A stretch of DNA of 16,861 nt from Akkermansiaceae bacterium UBA5689. GTDB taxonomy: Bacteria; Verrucomicrobiota; Verrucomicrobiia; Verrucomicrobiales; Akkermansiaceae. The translations under genes were made by a program, and so were the position numbers. The notes under the pieces were generated by a model. That model worked only from the letters and a program-made list of their open reading frames with translations. It was not told the origin of the DNA and searched no databases. Location: NCBI GenBank assembly GCA_002420305.1, contig DIHT01000115.1:1-16861 (forward strand), read 5' to 3'. Shown here in pieces: positions 8,269 through 14,389 of this stretch (position 1 is its first letter; each line of letters begins with the position of its first letter).

Positions 8269-8296
8269 TCGACAGATTAAATGTCCAAGCTATCTA
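8269..8296 (+). promoter_or_regulatory. Candidate promoter of the DUF1552-DUF1592 operon
   Basis: TCGACA (8269-8274, 5 of 6 matches to the -35 consensus) and TATCTA (8291-8296, 3 of 6 to the -10) are separated by 16 bp. The implied transcription start near 8303 leaves a leader of roughly 22 nt that includes the ribosome binding site at 8311-8315. Confidence 0.35.
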
Positions 8297-8310
8297 AAGT
8301 ACCTCACCTT

Positions 8311-8315
8311 GGGAG
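8311..8315 (+). promoter_or_regulatory. Ribosome binding site of the DUF1552 gene
   Basis: GGGAG lies 9 nt before the ATG at 8325. It is unusually good for this window, where most starts lack a recognisable site, and it supports the chosen start. Confidence 0.6.
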
Positions 8316-8324
8316 TAACAGAAT

Positions 8325-9584
8325 ATGAAATCGATTCAAAAACGGCAGGCTACATCTGTGAACCGAAGAGATGTTTTGAGATCAGCAGGTTGCTTTTTGA
8401 TGTTGCCTGCTTTGGAAAGCTTTGGCCAAGAAGCCAAGGGCGATGATGCGGTGAAGGCGAATCGGTTGTTTTGTATGAATATCGGCAATGGCATGTGTTC
8501 TGACAACTTCCCGACTTCGACGGGCAAGGCTTATCAGAGCTCTTCTACTTTCCAGCCACTGGAAAAATTGAAAGATGATTTCACTCTCTGCACGAATTTG
8601 AGGAACTACGGAAATCATGAAAGCACGATGTATGCTTTTGCTGAATACTCTGACCACACCAATCCTCAGTTGATTCAAGATTCAGTTGATGAAATTGCGG
8701 CTTCTCACCTTGGCAATGACACGCGCCTTCGAAATTTGGTCGTTGAACAGAGGCACTCCTATGGGATCTCCTGGAAGGGTGGACTGCCGGTTTCTCCAAT
8801 CACCAATGGACAGATTTTGTTCGAGACCATATTCGGCAAAGTAGACAAGAATAAGCGTGCTGAGTTGCTGGCGCTCAAGAAATCAATGTTGGATGCGACC
8901 AGGGAGGAAGCAAAGAGCATGATGCGTCAGGTTTCTGAGGCAGACCGAGTCAAGCTGGATGAGTACTTTTCCAGTTTGCGTGAATCTGAAAAGTCGATCC
9001 AGAGATCCGAGCGCTGGTTGAGTGAAAAACACGTAGACGTGCCGTTCCCTGAAAATGTCCCGTTCAAAACGGATGGTCTTACTGAGTATCTGCAAAAGAT
9101 TCTAAAATGCAGCTACTTCAATGAACGTTCCACTTATCTGGATTTGCTCTTTCTGGCATTCAAATTTGACATCACCAGAGTGGCCAATGTGTATGGGGAA
9201 TGGAATTGGCTTGGTCATCATACGGATTCCCACGCGGTGAAAACGGAAGAAGGATTCATCAAAAACATTGAGGCAGACCAAGCCTATATGATGCAGACGG
9301 CTCGCTTCTTGGACAAACTTAAATCGACTAAGACAAAAGCGGGTGGAACCTTATTAGACCAAACGGTTTGTTTAATCACCAGTTCCCTGAGCATTAGTAA
9401 GGAGGAGGGCCCTCACGGCATGAAGAATAACCCCGTGATTGTCGCCGGGGGTGGCTTTGAGCATGGCAAACATATCAAGTTCAATGGCACGGATAATCGT
9501 AACGACGTCTACCTCGCTGCCTTGCAGCATCTGGGTCTCGAAACCGAACGTTTTGGCACCAGTAGCAGGAGTGCAAAGATCTGA
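8325..9584 (+). CDS. DUF1552 family protein with Tat-type signal
   Basis: This 419-aa protein belongs to the PVC-typical DUF1552 family (PF07586). The N-terminus has a twin-arginine motif (NRRDVLRSAG, Arg14-Arg15) followed by a hydrophobic stretch CFLMLPALESF, the usual export signal of this family. Family hallmarks include the early hydrophobic NRLFCMNIGNGM strand, an NYGNHESTMYAF segment, the mid-region FGKVDKNKRAELLALKKSMLDATREEAKSM, and the C-terminal MKNNPVIVAGGGFEHGKHIKF and YLAALQHLGLETERFG. Length is about normal. The extreme C-terminus (TSSRSAKI) diverges from the usual STGxLxGL-like ending. DUF1552 genes are regularly paired with DUF1592-type cytochrome proteins, as here 43 bp downstream. 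The biochemical role is unknown; they are thought to act together as secreted oxidative or sulfatase-like systems. Confidence 0.93.
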   Translation: MKSIQKRQATSVNRRDVLRSAGCFLMLPALESFGQEAKGDDAVKANRLFCMNIGNGMCSDNFPTSTGKAYQSSSTFQPLEKLKDDFTLCTNLRNYGNHESTMYAFAEYSDHTNPQLIQDSVDEIAASHLGNDTRLRNLVVEQRHSYGISWKGGLPVSPITNGQILFETIFGKVDKNKRAELLALKKSMLDATREEAKSMMRQVSEADRVKLDEYFSSLRESEKSIQRSERWLSEKHVDVPFPENVPFKTDGLTEYLQKILKCSYFNERSTYLDLLFLAFKFDITRVANVYGEWNWLGHHTDSHAVKTEEGFIKNIEADQAYMMQTARFLDKLKSTKTKAGGTLLDQTVCLITSSLSISKEEGPHGMKNNPVIVAGGGFEHGKHIKFNGTDNRNDVYLAALQHLGLETERFGTSSRSAKI

Positions 9585-9627
9585 CTGATCGGGGCACTCA
9601 CATCGAAATCAAAAAAGGGTTGGTGTG

Positions 9628-12177
9628 ATGAGATTCGGATCCTTCCAGATATTTTTGATGGTCGTGGCTCTAGGCGGCGGCGCTGTACTTGGGGCTGAAG
9701 AACAACTTCAAGAGCTCGACAAAAGCAGAGCCTTCTTAAACGCCCATTGTGTCAGTTGTCATGGCAATGCAAAGAGTAAGGCCGATCATAATTTCGAGGA
9801 TTTCGATGGCAAAGACTGGGCTAATCACGAGCTACTGAATGACCTTCTGACCGTTGTTAAAGAAAAGGAAATGCCACCCAAGAAGGCGAAGAGCCAACCC
9901 TCGGAGAAGGAGCTGGCAGCCTTTGAAAAACTCGTAGGCGAGCAGTATTTCTCGATCAAAGCAAAGTTGCCTGGGGTAATCACGCGTTTGAACCGCGCAG
10001 AATATGAGAATACGATCAACGATGCTCTATTCTCCAGGCTAGAGGTCAAAAATCACTTGCCGGTAGACAACACCAGAGATGGCTTTGACAACGAAGGCGA
10101 TAAACTCGTCATGTCACCTTATGCCATGGATAGCTATTTTCGAGTTGCCTCAGGAATAGCCGAAAAGGTCGTAGGAGGCATGCCCGAGCCCTCGACAACC
10201 GTTTATACATACAAGAATTCCAAAGTCCGCAGATTAGGTAGCAAGGGATTTGCCTACTACGAAGACACCAATAACGGACTGACTACAGAGGGATTTTATT
10301 ACAGAGATTATTCTCGTGGAGTTGGCTTCGCGTATGACGTGAGATTGCCAGGCTACTACGATGTGAAGATCAATGGTCATTTTACGTTTTATGATCGGAA
10401 CATTAAGCATCAGGAACGTGATCTCAATTTCAAGGTCGACTTGGGCAAAGAAAATGAACGGTTGAGAATCACAACCAATGTAGACCCTAAGATCAGTAGA
10501 GAACCACTTGCGACCCATGAGTTTTTATTAAACGATACAGTGCGAGTCTATTTGGAGCCTGAGCAGAACCTTGTTCTTTATAGCGAAAACTATCCTTATC
10601 CGTTGCCCAAGGATCTCAGCAAGCTCACGCGGATTCCCCCCCTGCCGAAAGATAAGGAGCTGTCAGAAATGCCAAGGACGAGCCTGCACTTCATCTCAGC
10701 TGAAGTTACCGGTCCTCTCTATTATAGCTGGCCTCCAAAAAATAATTTTTACAACGCGTACTATGAAGACCTGAAGGGCAACGATCCACACGAAACATAC
10801 CGGCACTTCATCAGGAAATTGGCCCTTAAACTCTTCCGGCGACCTGTGAGTGACAAGCAGTTGAGTCGGTATTTCGATGTTGCCAAAAAGAGATATGAAA
10901 GGGACGAAAATATCTTCGATGCTGGGCAAGCGGCCTTGACGATGATGCTCTGTTCACCAAATTTTCTCTATAAGGATGAAGGTAATTCCCTGAGTCTGGA
11001 CGACTACGCGATAGCGTCGAGGTTGTCTTACTTTTTATGGAATTCACTTCCCGACGATCGTCTGATCCAGCTGGCTTCTGAGGGGAAGTTGAAGGATTCA
11101 AGCGTGCGTTCAGCGGAGGCCTTGAGGATGCTGCAAGACCCAAAATCGCGGCGCTTTATCAGTAATTTTACAGAGCAGTGGCTTGAACTTCATAAAATAG
11201 ACATCGTGAATCTTCAGGCGGATATCCTCGCGCACAAGTTTGGGGATAAGCATGGTGAAAAACTTGCGAAACTGAAACCCTTCATGGTGCAGGAAAGCAT
11301 TGAGTTCTTCAAGGTGATCTTGAATGAGAACCTGAGCCTCCTGAGTTTTATTGATTCTGACTTCGTGGTGATCAACAGACCACTAAATGATATTTATCAA
11401 TTGGAACTCCCTGAAGAAGAGGCATTACCGGACAAAGCCGACCAGACTGACTCCAAGTTGATAGCGAACGACAGGAAGTTGCGTCGGCAGAGGGCCTTTC
11501 AAAAAGTCATGGTCGATAGAGAGTCCTTGCGCGGAGGCCTCCTGACGCAGCCTGGCATCTTGATGATGACCACCAATGGCGAATTCACGAATCCATTCTA
11601 TCGAGGCGCCTGGGTGGCTGAAAATATCTATGGGATGGAATTGAAACTTCCTGACAATCTTGAAGTAGAGGCCCTGAAAGCACCCACGGAAACATTTACG
11701 ATTAAAGAGAGCATTAATGAGCATCGGAACAATTCATCCTGTGCCTCTTGCCACAGCAAAATGGATCCCTTTGGTTTAGCCATGGAGAATTTTGATGTTT
11801 TGGGTCGGTATCGCGAGACTTACCAAAAGTTTGTCGTGACCAAAATACCCGGAGAGAAGAAAGACGGTAAAGTGGTGAAGAAAGAACGTATTACGCGCGA
11901 GTTTGTTGACACGACCAAGGTCGAGTCCGACGCAGTTCACCGTGATGGGCGCGCAATCGATGGCATTGAAGGTCTTAAAAGCCTGATGCTGGAAGACCAA
12001 GATAAGATTGCGAGGAATCTCCTTACCAAGCTTTCTGAATACGCCTTGGGGAGGGAGATGAATTACGCTGATTCAGAGACGATTGATCGCCTGTTAGCAG
12101 CTTCGAAGAAGAATGATTATAAGCTGCGTGATCTGGTGGTTGCTATCATTGCGGATGAGTCATTCACAAAGCGATAA
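9628..12177 (+). CDS. Multi-domain cytochrome protein DUF1587-DUF1595-DUF1592-DUF1588-DUF1585
   Basis: This 849-aa protein is taken from the ATG at 9628, with GGG at 9617-9619 as ribosome binding site 8 nt upstream; a GTG at 9625 is in frame just before. A signal peptide (1-23) is followed by a Planctomycete-type cytochrome c module with Cys41-Val-Ser-Cys44-His45. DUF1587 follows (about 117-182, TRLNRAEYENTINDAL, DNEGDKLVMSPYAMDSY), then a beta-rich region with a VRLPGYYDVKINGHF strand (about 190-330). DUF1595 spans about 385-450 (FIRKLALKLFRRPVS), DUF1592 about 453-580 (YAIASRLSYFLWNSLPDD), DUF1588 about 635-735 (RGGLLTQPGILMMTTNGE) with a second heme-like motif Cys705-Ala-Ser-Cys708-His709, and DUF1585 about 777-847. 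This is the complete canonical order for the family. It is exported and probably transfers electrons with the DUF1552 partner. Tandem stops (TAA TAG) end the frame. Confidence 0.95.
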   Translation: MRFGSFQIFLMVVALGGGAVLGAEEQLQELDKSRAFLNAHCVSCHGNAKSKADHNFEDFDGKDWANHELLNDLLTVVKEKEMPPKKAKSQPSEKELAAFEKLVGEQYFSIKAKLPGVITRLNRAEYENTINDALFSRLEVKNHLPVDNTRDGFDNEGDKLVMSPYAMDSYFRVASGIAEKVVGGMPEPSTTVYTYKNSKVRRLGSKGFAYYEDTNNGLTTEGFYYRDYSRGVGFAYDVRLPGYYDVKINGHFTFYDRNIKHQERDLNFKVDLGKENERLRITTNVDPKISREPLATHEFLLNDTVRVYLEPEQNLVLYSENYPYPLPKDLSKLTRIPPLPKDKELSEMPRTSLHFISAEVTGPLYYSWPPKNNFYNAYYEDLKGNDPHETYRHFIRKLALKLFRRPVSDKQLSRYFDVAKKRYERDENIFDAGQAALTMMLCSPNFLYKDEGNSLSLDDYAIASRLSYFLWNSLPDDRLIQLASEGKLKDSSVRSAEALRMLQDPKSRRFISNFTEQWLELHKIDIVNLQADILAHKFGDKHGEKLAKLKPFMVQESIEFFKVILNENLSLLSFIDSDFVVINRPLNDIYQLELPEEEALPDKADQTDSKLIANDRKLRRQRAFQKVMVDRESLRGGLLTQPGILMMTTNGEFTNPFYRGAWVAENIYGMELKLPDNLEVEALKAPTETFTIKESINEHRNNSSCASCHSKMDPFGLAMENFDVLGRYRETYQKFVVTKIPGEKKDGKVVKKERITREFVDTTKVESDAVHRDGRAIDGIEGLKSLMLEDQDKIARNLLTKLSEYALGREMNYADSETIDRLLAASKKNDYKLRDLVVAIIADESFTKR

Positions 12178-12388
12178 TAGAAGTCCTCTACCGCGTTGCA
12201 GGAACCGCGGTGCGGTGCACCGTTTAAGGGTGCAAGGTGTAGGAAGAGAATTCGCCCATCCTCTAATTTTGGGCCTAGTGTCGGGTGGGTGCGCATTCAG
12301 CCTCAAATCAGCCATGCCTCGCATCTGCGCCTGAGATATCGATGTTTTGCCTCACTTCCAGCTCTGCCAGAGATTTGTAGTGTGAAAG

Positions 12389-12408
12389 TATTACGGGTTT
12401 CTGTAATA
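12389..12408. promoter_or_regulatory. Inverted repeat just upstream of the serine hydrolase gene
   Basis: TATTAC (12389-12394) and GTAATA (12403-12408) form a perfect 6-bp inverted repeat with an 8-bp spacer. The right arm overlaps a -10-like TAATAT (12404-12409). It ends 12 bp before the start codon. It could be a repressor site over the promoter; no clear -35 accompanies it. Confidence 0.3.
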
Positions 12409-12412
12409 TTGC

Positions 12413-12417
12413 GGGGA
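12413..12417 (+). promoter_or_regulatory. Ribosome binding site of the serine hydrolase gene
   Basis: GGGGA lies 3 nt before the ATG at 12421, in a short but usable position. It supports this start over the upstream in-frame ATG at 12196, which would add 75 residues of implausible sequence. Confidence 0.4.
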
Positions 12418-12420
12418 ACC

Positions 12421-13296
12421 ATGCGAACAGATCATCAAATCTTGGCGAAGAGCCCTGTTTTTCTTCTCACTCTTGCTCTTACCTGGCTGGCTTCCGGCCA
12501 GTTGAGTCAGTCAGCGGAGAGCAGGTTGGAGGGCGAGGTAGAGCGTTATGTCAAATCGCTGCGGAGCAAGGGAGCGCTCCAGACCAATGAACGGACGGCG
12601 TGGCTGGTCTACGACTTTACCTCCGGTAAGACATTGGTGAGCATCAATGAAAACCAGCAACTTCAGGCAGCCAGTATGATCAAGCCCTATCTTGCCCTAG
12701 CCTTTTTCCACCAGGTGCGGGCCGGCAAGCTCATTTATGGCTCCTCGAGCAGACGGCACATGGAGCTGATGATCCAGAAGAGTAACAACGCCTCCACCAA
12801 CTGGGTGATGAGGCAGACTGGGGGACCAGTTGCGACCGCGGCCCTACTCAAGCGGCATTACCCATCGCTGTGCAGGCACCTTCATCTCGTTGAGTATGTT
12901 CCGGCGGGAGGTCGAACGTATCGTAACCTTTGCTCGGCAGGAGACTACGGACGTTTTCTTCAGTCGCTGTGGTCTGGCACCCTGCCTCACTCAAAGGAAA
13001 TTCTACGAGTGATGGGCTTGCCGGGCAGGGACCGACTCTACACGAATGCCAGGCGTGTTCCCCAGGGAACCCGCGTTTACAACAAGACCGGAAGCACGGC
13101 GCGGTGCTGTGGCGACATGGGGATTCTGGTGGCGAGAGGAAATGATGGTCGGTCCTACCCTTACGCAGTGATCGGGATCATTGACAGTGGCACGCGTAAC
13201 AAGTCCTACGGGTCCTGGATCGCAAGCCGCGGAAACTTCATCAGGGAGGTCTCGAATCTAACCTACACCGCGATCAAGGCACGCCATTCCCTCTGA
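12421..13296 (+). CDS. Class A beta-lactamase-like secreted serine hydrolase
   Basis: This 291-aa protein starts at 12421, giving a signal peptide (SPVFLLTLALTWLASGQL). All three penicillin-recognising motifs are present: Ser85-Met-Ile-Lys88 (SxxK), Ser121-Asn-Asn123 (SDN position) and Lys222-Thr-Gly224 (KTG). Their spacing and about 260 mature residues fit the class A beta-lactamase / DD-peptidase-like serine hydrolase family (PF13354-type). The SNN variant and absence of an obvious class A omega-loop ExxxN motif make true beta-lactamase activity doubtful; a peptidoglycan carboxypeptidase or other amide/ester hydrolase role is equally likely. The tandem Cys in STARCCGDMG is unusual. Its base composition matches the host flanks, unlike the AT-rich pair before it. 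The stop codon directly abuts the decayed tRNA 3' copy at 13297. Confidence 0.87.
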   Translation: MRTDHQILAKSPVFLLTLALTWLASGQLSQSAESRLEGEVERYVKSLRSKGALQTNERTAWLVYDFTSGKTLVSINENQQLQAASMIKPYLALAFFHQVRAGKLIYGSSSRRHMELMIQKSNNASTNWVMRQTGGPVATAALLKRHYPSLCRHLHLVEYVPAGGRTYRNLCSAGDYGRFLQSLWSGTLPHSKEILRVMGLPGRDRLYTNARRVPQGTRVYNKTGSTARCCGDMGILVARGNDGRSYPYAVIGIIDSGTRNKSYGSWIASRGNFIREVSNLTYTAIKARHSL

Positions 13297-13365
13297 GCAG
13301 GGTCCGATCCTGTTCCCCCTAGCCAACGAAGGCGCTGAAGGTTAACGACTCCGGAGCCCTTTCCG
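13297..13365 (+). repeat. Decayed copy of the initiator tRNA 3' part and its terminator (possible att scar)
   Basis: This stretch aligns with 7945-8012 along its full length: T arm, acceptor 3' strand, CCA and the terminator hairpin. By hand about 53 of 67 positions match, with one inserted T. The best-kept core is GCCAACGAAGGC (13322-13333), and the loop TTAACGACT is also shared. The hairpin arms now carry mismatches, and no 5' tRNA part exists. It is therefore a direct repeat of the tRNA end 5.3 kb away, as left by integration at a tRNA gene or by a lost second tRNA copy. Confidence 0.8.
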
Positions 13366-13441
13366 TGTGGGGGATCGGCGTTCAGGTTGTTTGTCGATAT
13401 TGCAGGTCGTGTAGCCCGAGCTTCGGGGATCTCTCAGTTAG

Positions 13442-13456
13442 TGCAAATAAGTTGCA
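13442..13456. promoter_or_regulatory. Possible operator upstream of the flavoprotein-permease operon
   Basis: TGCAA (13442-13446) and TTGCA (13452-13456) form a 5-bp inverted repeat with a 5-bp AT-rich centre, 8 bp before the first candidate start at 13465. It could be a repressor site. No ArsR-type gene is in the window, and no convincing -35/-10 pair is visible, so this is weak. Confidence 0.25.
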
Positions 13457-13464
13457 TTAGAGAT

Positions 13465-14064
13465 ATGTTGACGATAAAGACCGGTATGTCCCCATCTGGG
13501 AGCCCTCCGCTGACAGCTTTGTATCGCGATCTCGCTGCAGGGCTGCATCAGCAGATGTATTTCTGGGGGAAGGATGCCGAGCACTCAGAGGGCAACCTTT
13601 TCGTTCGCACGGGTTTCCAGAAACGCCCCTCGACCGGATTGAAGGGGACCTCCTGCTATCGTCTGCCTTGGAGTAACGGAGCGATTGAATTGCACGGCTC
13701 TCATGCAGGTTGGCTGAGTGAGGAGGGCGGTATGCTCTTTATCCGGCCCATCCGTCGCTGCGTCCGATGGTGTAGCGCTACGCCGCCGGTGCCCGGGAAG
13801 TATCCGAAGGATTGCTATTCAGGAAGGGCCGATGAAGTGCTGCAAAGGCTGACGCGCCCATTTCTCGATTGGTGGCTCGCGCACGAAAAGGAGGTTCAGC
13901 GCTTAACGAGTGGAACTTACCGGGAAAGCTGTCATCGACTTTTCAAGAAGCTTCCGCGTTCTCGAGCTTGGCTCCGGCCGGAGTCGGCAACCCGCTGGGT
14001 CATCGGACTTCGTGATTGTCCGGCAGAGTTACCTCGCGCACGACGTTTCGAAGAAGCCCACTGA
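13465..14064 (+). CDS. Uncharacterised protein, first gene of the flavoprotein-permease operon
   Basis: This 199-aa protein starts from the ATG at 13465; another ATG at 13486 would shorten it by 7 residues, and an in-frame TTG at 13387 would overlap the likely promoter region. I do not recognise the family. It is soluble, with no signal peptide or membrane segment. It is rich in aromatic residues and has an orderly core: GLHQQMYFWGKDAEHSEGNLF, GLKGTSCYRLPW, GAIELHGSHAGW, GMLFIRPIRRCVRWC. This pattern of Gly turns, Trp and charged motifs looks like a conserved fold rather than chance coding. Cysteines occur in the middle (RCVRWC, DCY), which might matter if the operon handles a thiol-reactive metalloid. 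The next gene begins 3 bp after its stop, indicating one transcript. Confidence 0.68.
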   Translation: MLTIKTGMSPSGSPPLTALYRDLAAGLHQQMYFWGKDAEHSEGNLFVRTGFQKRPSTGLKGTSCYRLPWSNGAIELHGSHAGWLSEEGGMLFIRPIRRCVRWCSATPPVPGKYPKDCYSGRADEVLQRLTRPFLDWWLAHEKEVQRLTSGTYRESCHRLFKKLPRSRAWLRPESATRWVIGLRDCPAELPRARRFEEAH

Positions 14065-14067
14065 CCA

Positions 14068-14277
14068 ATGGATTTTACTTACGAAAGCTATGCCCACTGG
14101 AGGGCTGAAATGACAGAAAATGCCAAGCTCACGCTTGATGAGGCGTATTGCAAGAGCCGTATTGAAGCCTTGTCTAATGATGGGGACCCCTCCACCAGCG
14201 CTCTTCTCAAAGCTTATGGTGCGGCCCATCGGGACCAAGTCCTGAGCTGGTTTCAGCAAACACTCGCTGAGTTGTGA
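14068..14277 (+). CDS. Uncharacterised small acidic protein (69 aa)
   Basis: The ATG at 14068 lies 3 bp after the upstream stop and the frame ends at 14277. The product is a small, acidic, probably all-helical protein (TYESYAHWRAEMTEN, LDEAYCKSRIEALS, STSALLKAYGAAHRDQVLSWFQQTLAEL) with one Cys and no export signal. No family is recognised. The tight spacing to both sides and a sensible composition favour a real gene, perhaps a partner of the preceding protein. No Shine-Dalgarno is evident, so its translation may depend on the upstream gene. Confidence 0.55.
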   Translation: MDFTYESYAHWRAEMTENAKLTLDEAYCKSRIEALSNDGDPSTSALLKAYGAAHRDQVLSWFQQTLAEL

Positions 14278-14278
14278 G

Positions 14279-14389
14279 ATGAGCGAACTATTTCACCGGC
14301 CTATGGTTCAAGCTCCCGCCACGATTCATCCGGAGGTATTCTTCGAATCAGCACGGCTCCGGCTGGCCGAACCCTGTGTCTTGTTATGA
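14279..14389 (+). CDS. Possible 36-aa protein bridging to the flavoprotein gene
   Basis: An ATG at 14279, one base after the preceding stop, opens a 36-codon frame that ends with TGA at 14387-14389. That stop overlaps the flavoprotein ATG (14386-14388) as ATGA. The peptide begins MSELFHRPMVQAPATIHPEV and ends LRLAEPCVLL. It fills the only gap in an otherwise gapless operon and would couple translation into the flavoprotein gene, which lacks its own ribosome binding site. About half of its third codon positions are G or C, so coding bias does not prove it. It could be a leader peptide or chance. Confidence 0.35.
   Translation: MSELFHRPMVQAPATIHPEVFFESARLRLAEPCVLL

Larger units (their letters stand above)
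7973..8324. other. 352-bp intergenic region between the tRNA and the DUF1552 gene
   Basis: After the tRNA terminator, 8016-8180 is GC-rich and has no credible gene. It holds four short CCGGA copies (8107, 8119, 8132, 8142) and a perfect 8-bp inverted repeat, GGTGTAAG (8147-8154) with CTTACACC (8171-8178), whose 16-nt loop contains GAGGAG. From about 8180 the composition changes to AT-rich, like the following genes. The decamer TGAAATCGAT occurs at 8223-8232 and again at the DUF1552 start (8326-8335). A GTG-started frame at 8222-8446 overlaps the DUF1552 gene out of frame and is not considered a gene. Confidence 0.6.
8180..12180. mobile_element. AT-richer segment carrying the DUF1552/DUF1592 pair, possible transferred block
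   Basis: Single 60-base lines counted by hand inside this segment gave 38%, 48%, 50% and 52% G+C. Lines in flanking genes gave 60-68%. The shift begins near 8180 and ends just after the stop at 12177. Together with Shine-Dalgarno-like sites and position between the tRNA and its decayed 3' copy, this suggests acquisition from a lower-GC relative. No integrase, transposase or clear terminal repeats are visible, so it is a compositional call only. Confidence 0.45.
12178..12420. other. Intergenic region with strong hairpins after the DUF1592 gene
   Basis: No gene is supported in these 243 bp. Hairpins follow the tandem stops: ACCGCG (12190-12195) with CGCGGT (12206-12211), and TGCACC (12216-12221) with GGTGCA (12229-12234), including the palindrome CGGTGCACCG (12213-12222). 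There is no T run, so termination is uncertain. The composition returns to GC-rich here. Confidence 0.4.

Noticed and set aside
8222..8446. 74-codon GTG-started frame upstream of and overlapping DUF1552
   Set aside because: It overlaps the well-supported DUF1552 gene in another frame, has no recognisable domain and crosses the candidate promoter and ribosome binding site.
12196..12420. Upstream ATG extending the serine hydrolase by 75 residues
   Set aside because: The extension is Arg/Cys-rich without domain features and spans the structured intergenic region; the ATG at 12421 starts a signal peptide with a GGGGA site.
13387..13464. TTG start for the uncharacterised operon protein
   Set aside because: A rare start codon directly after the tRNA remnant, and the added sequence covers the inverted repeat and likely promoter.
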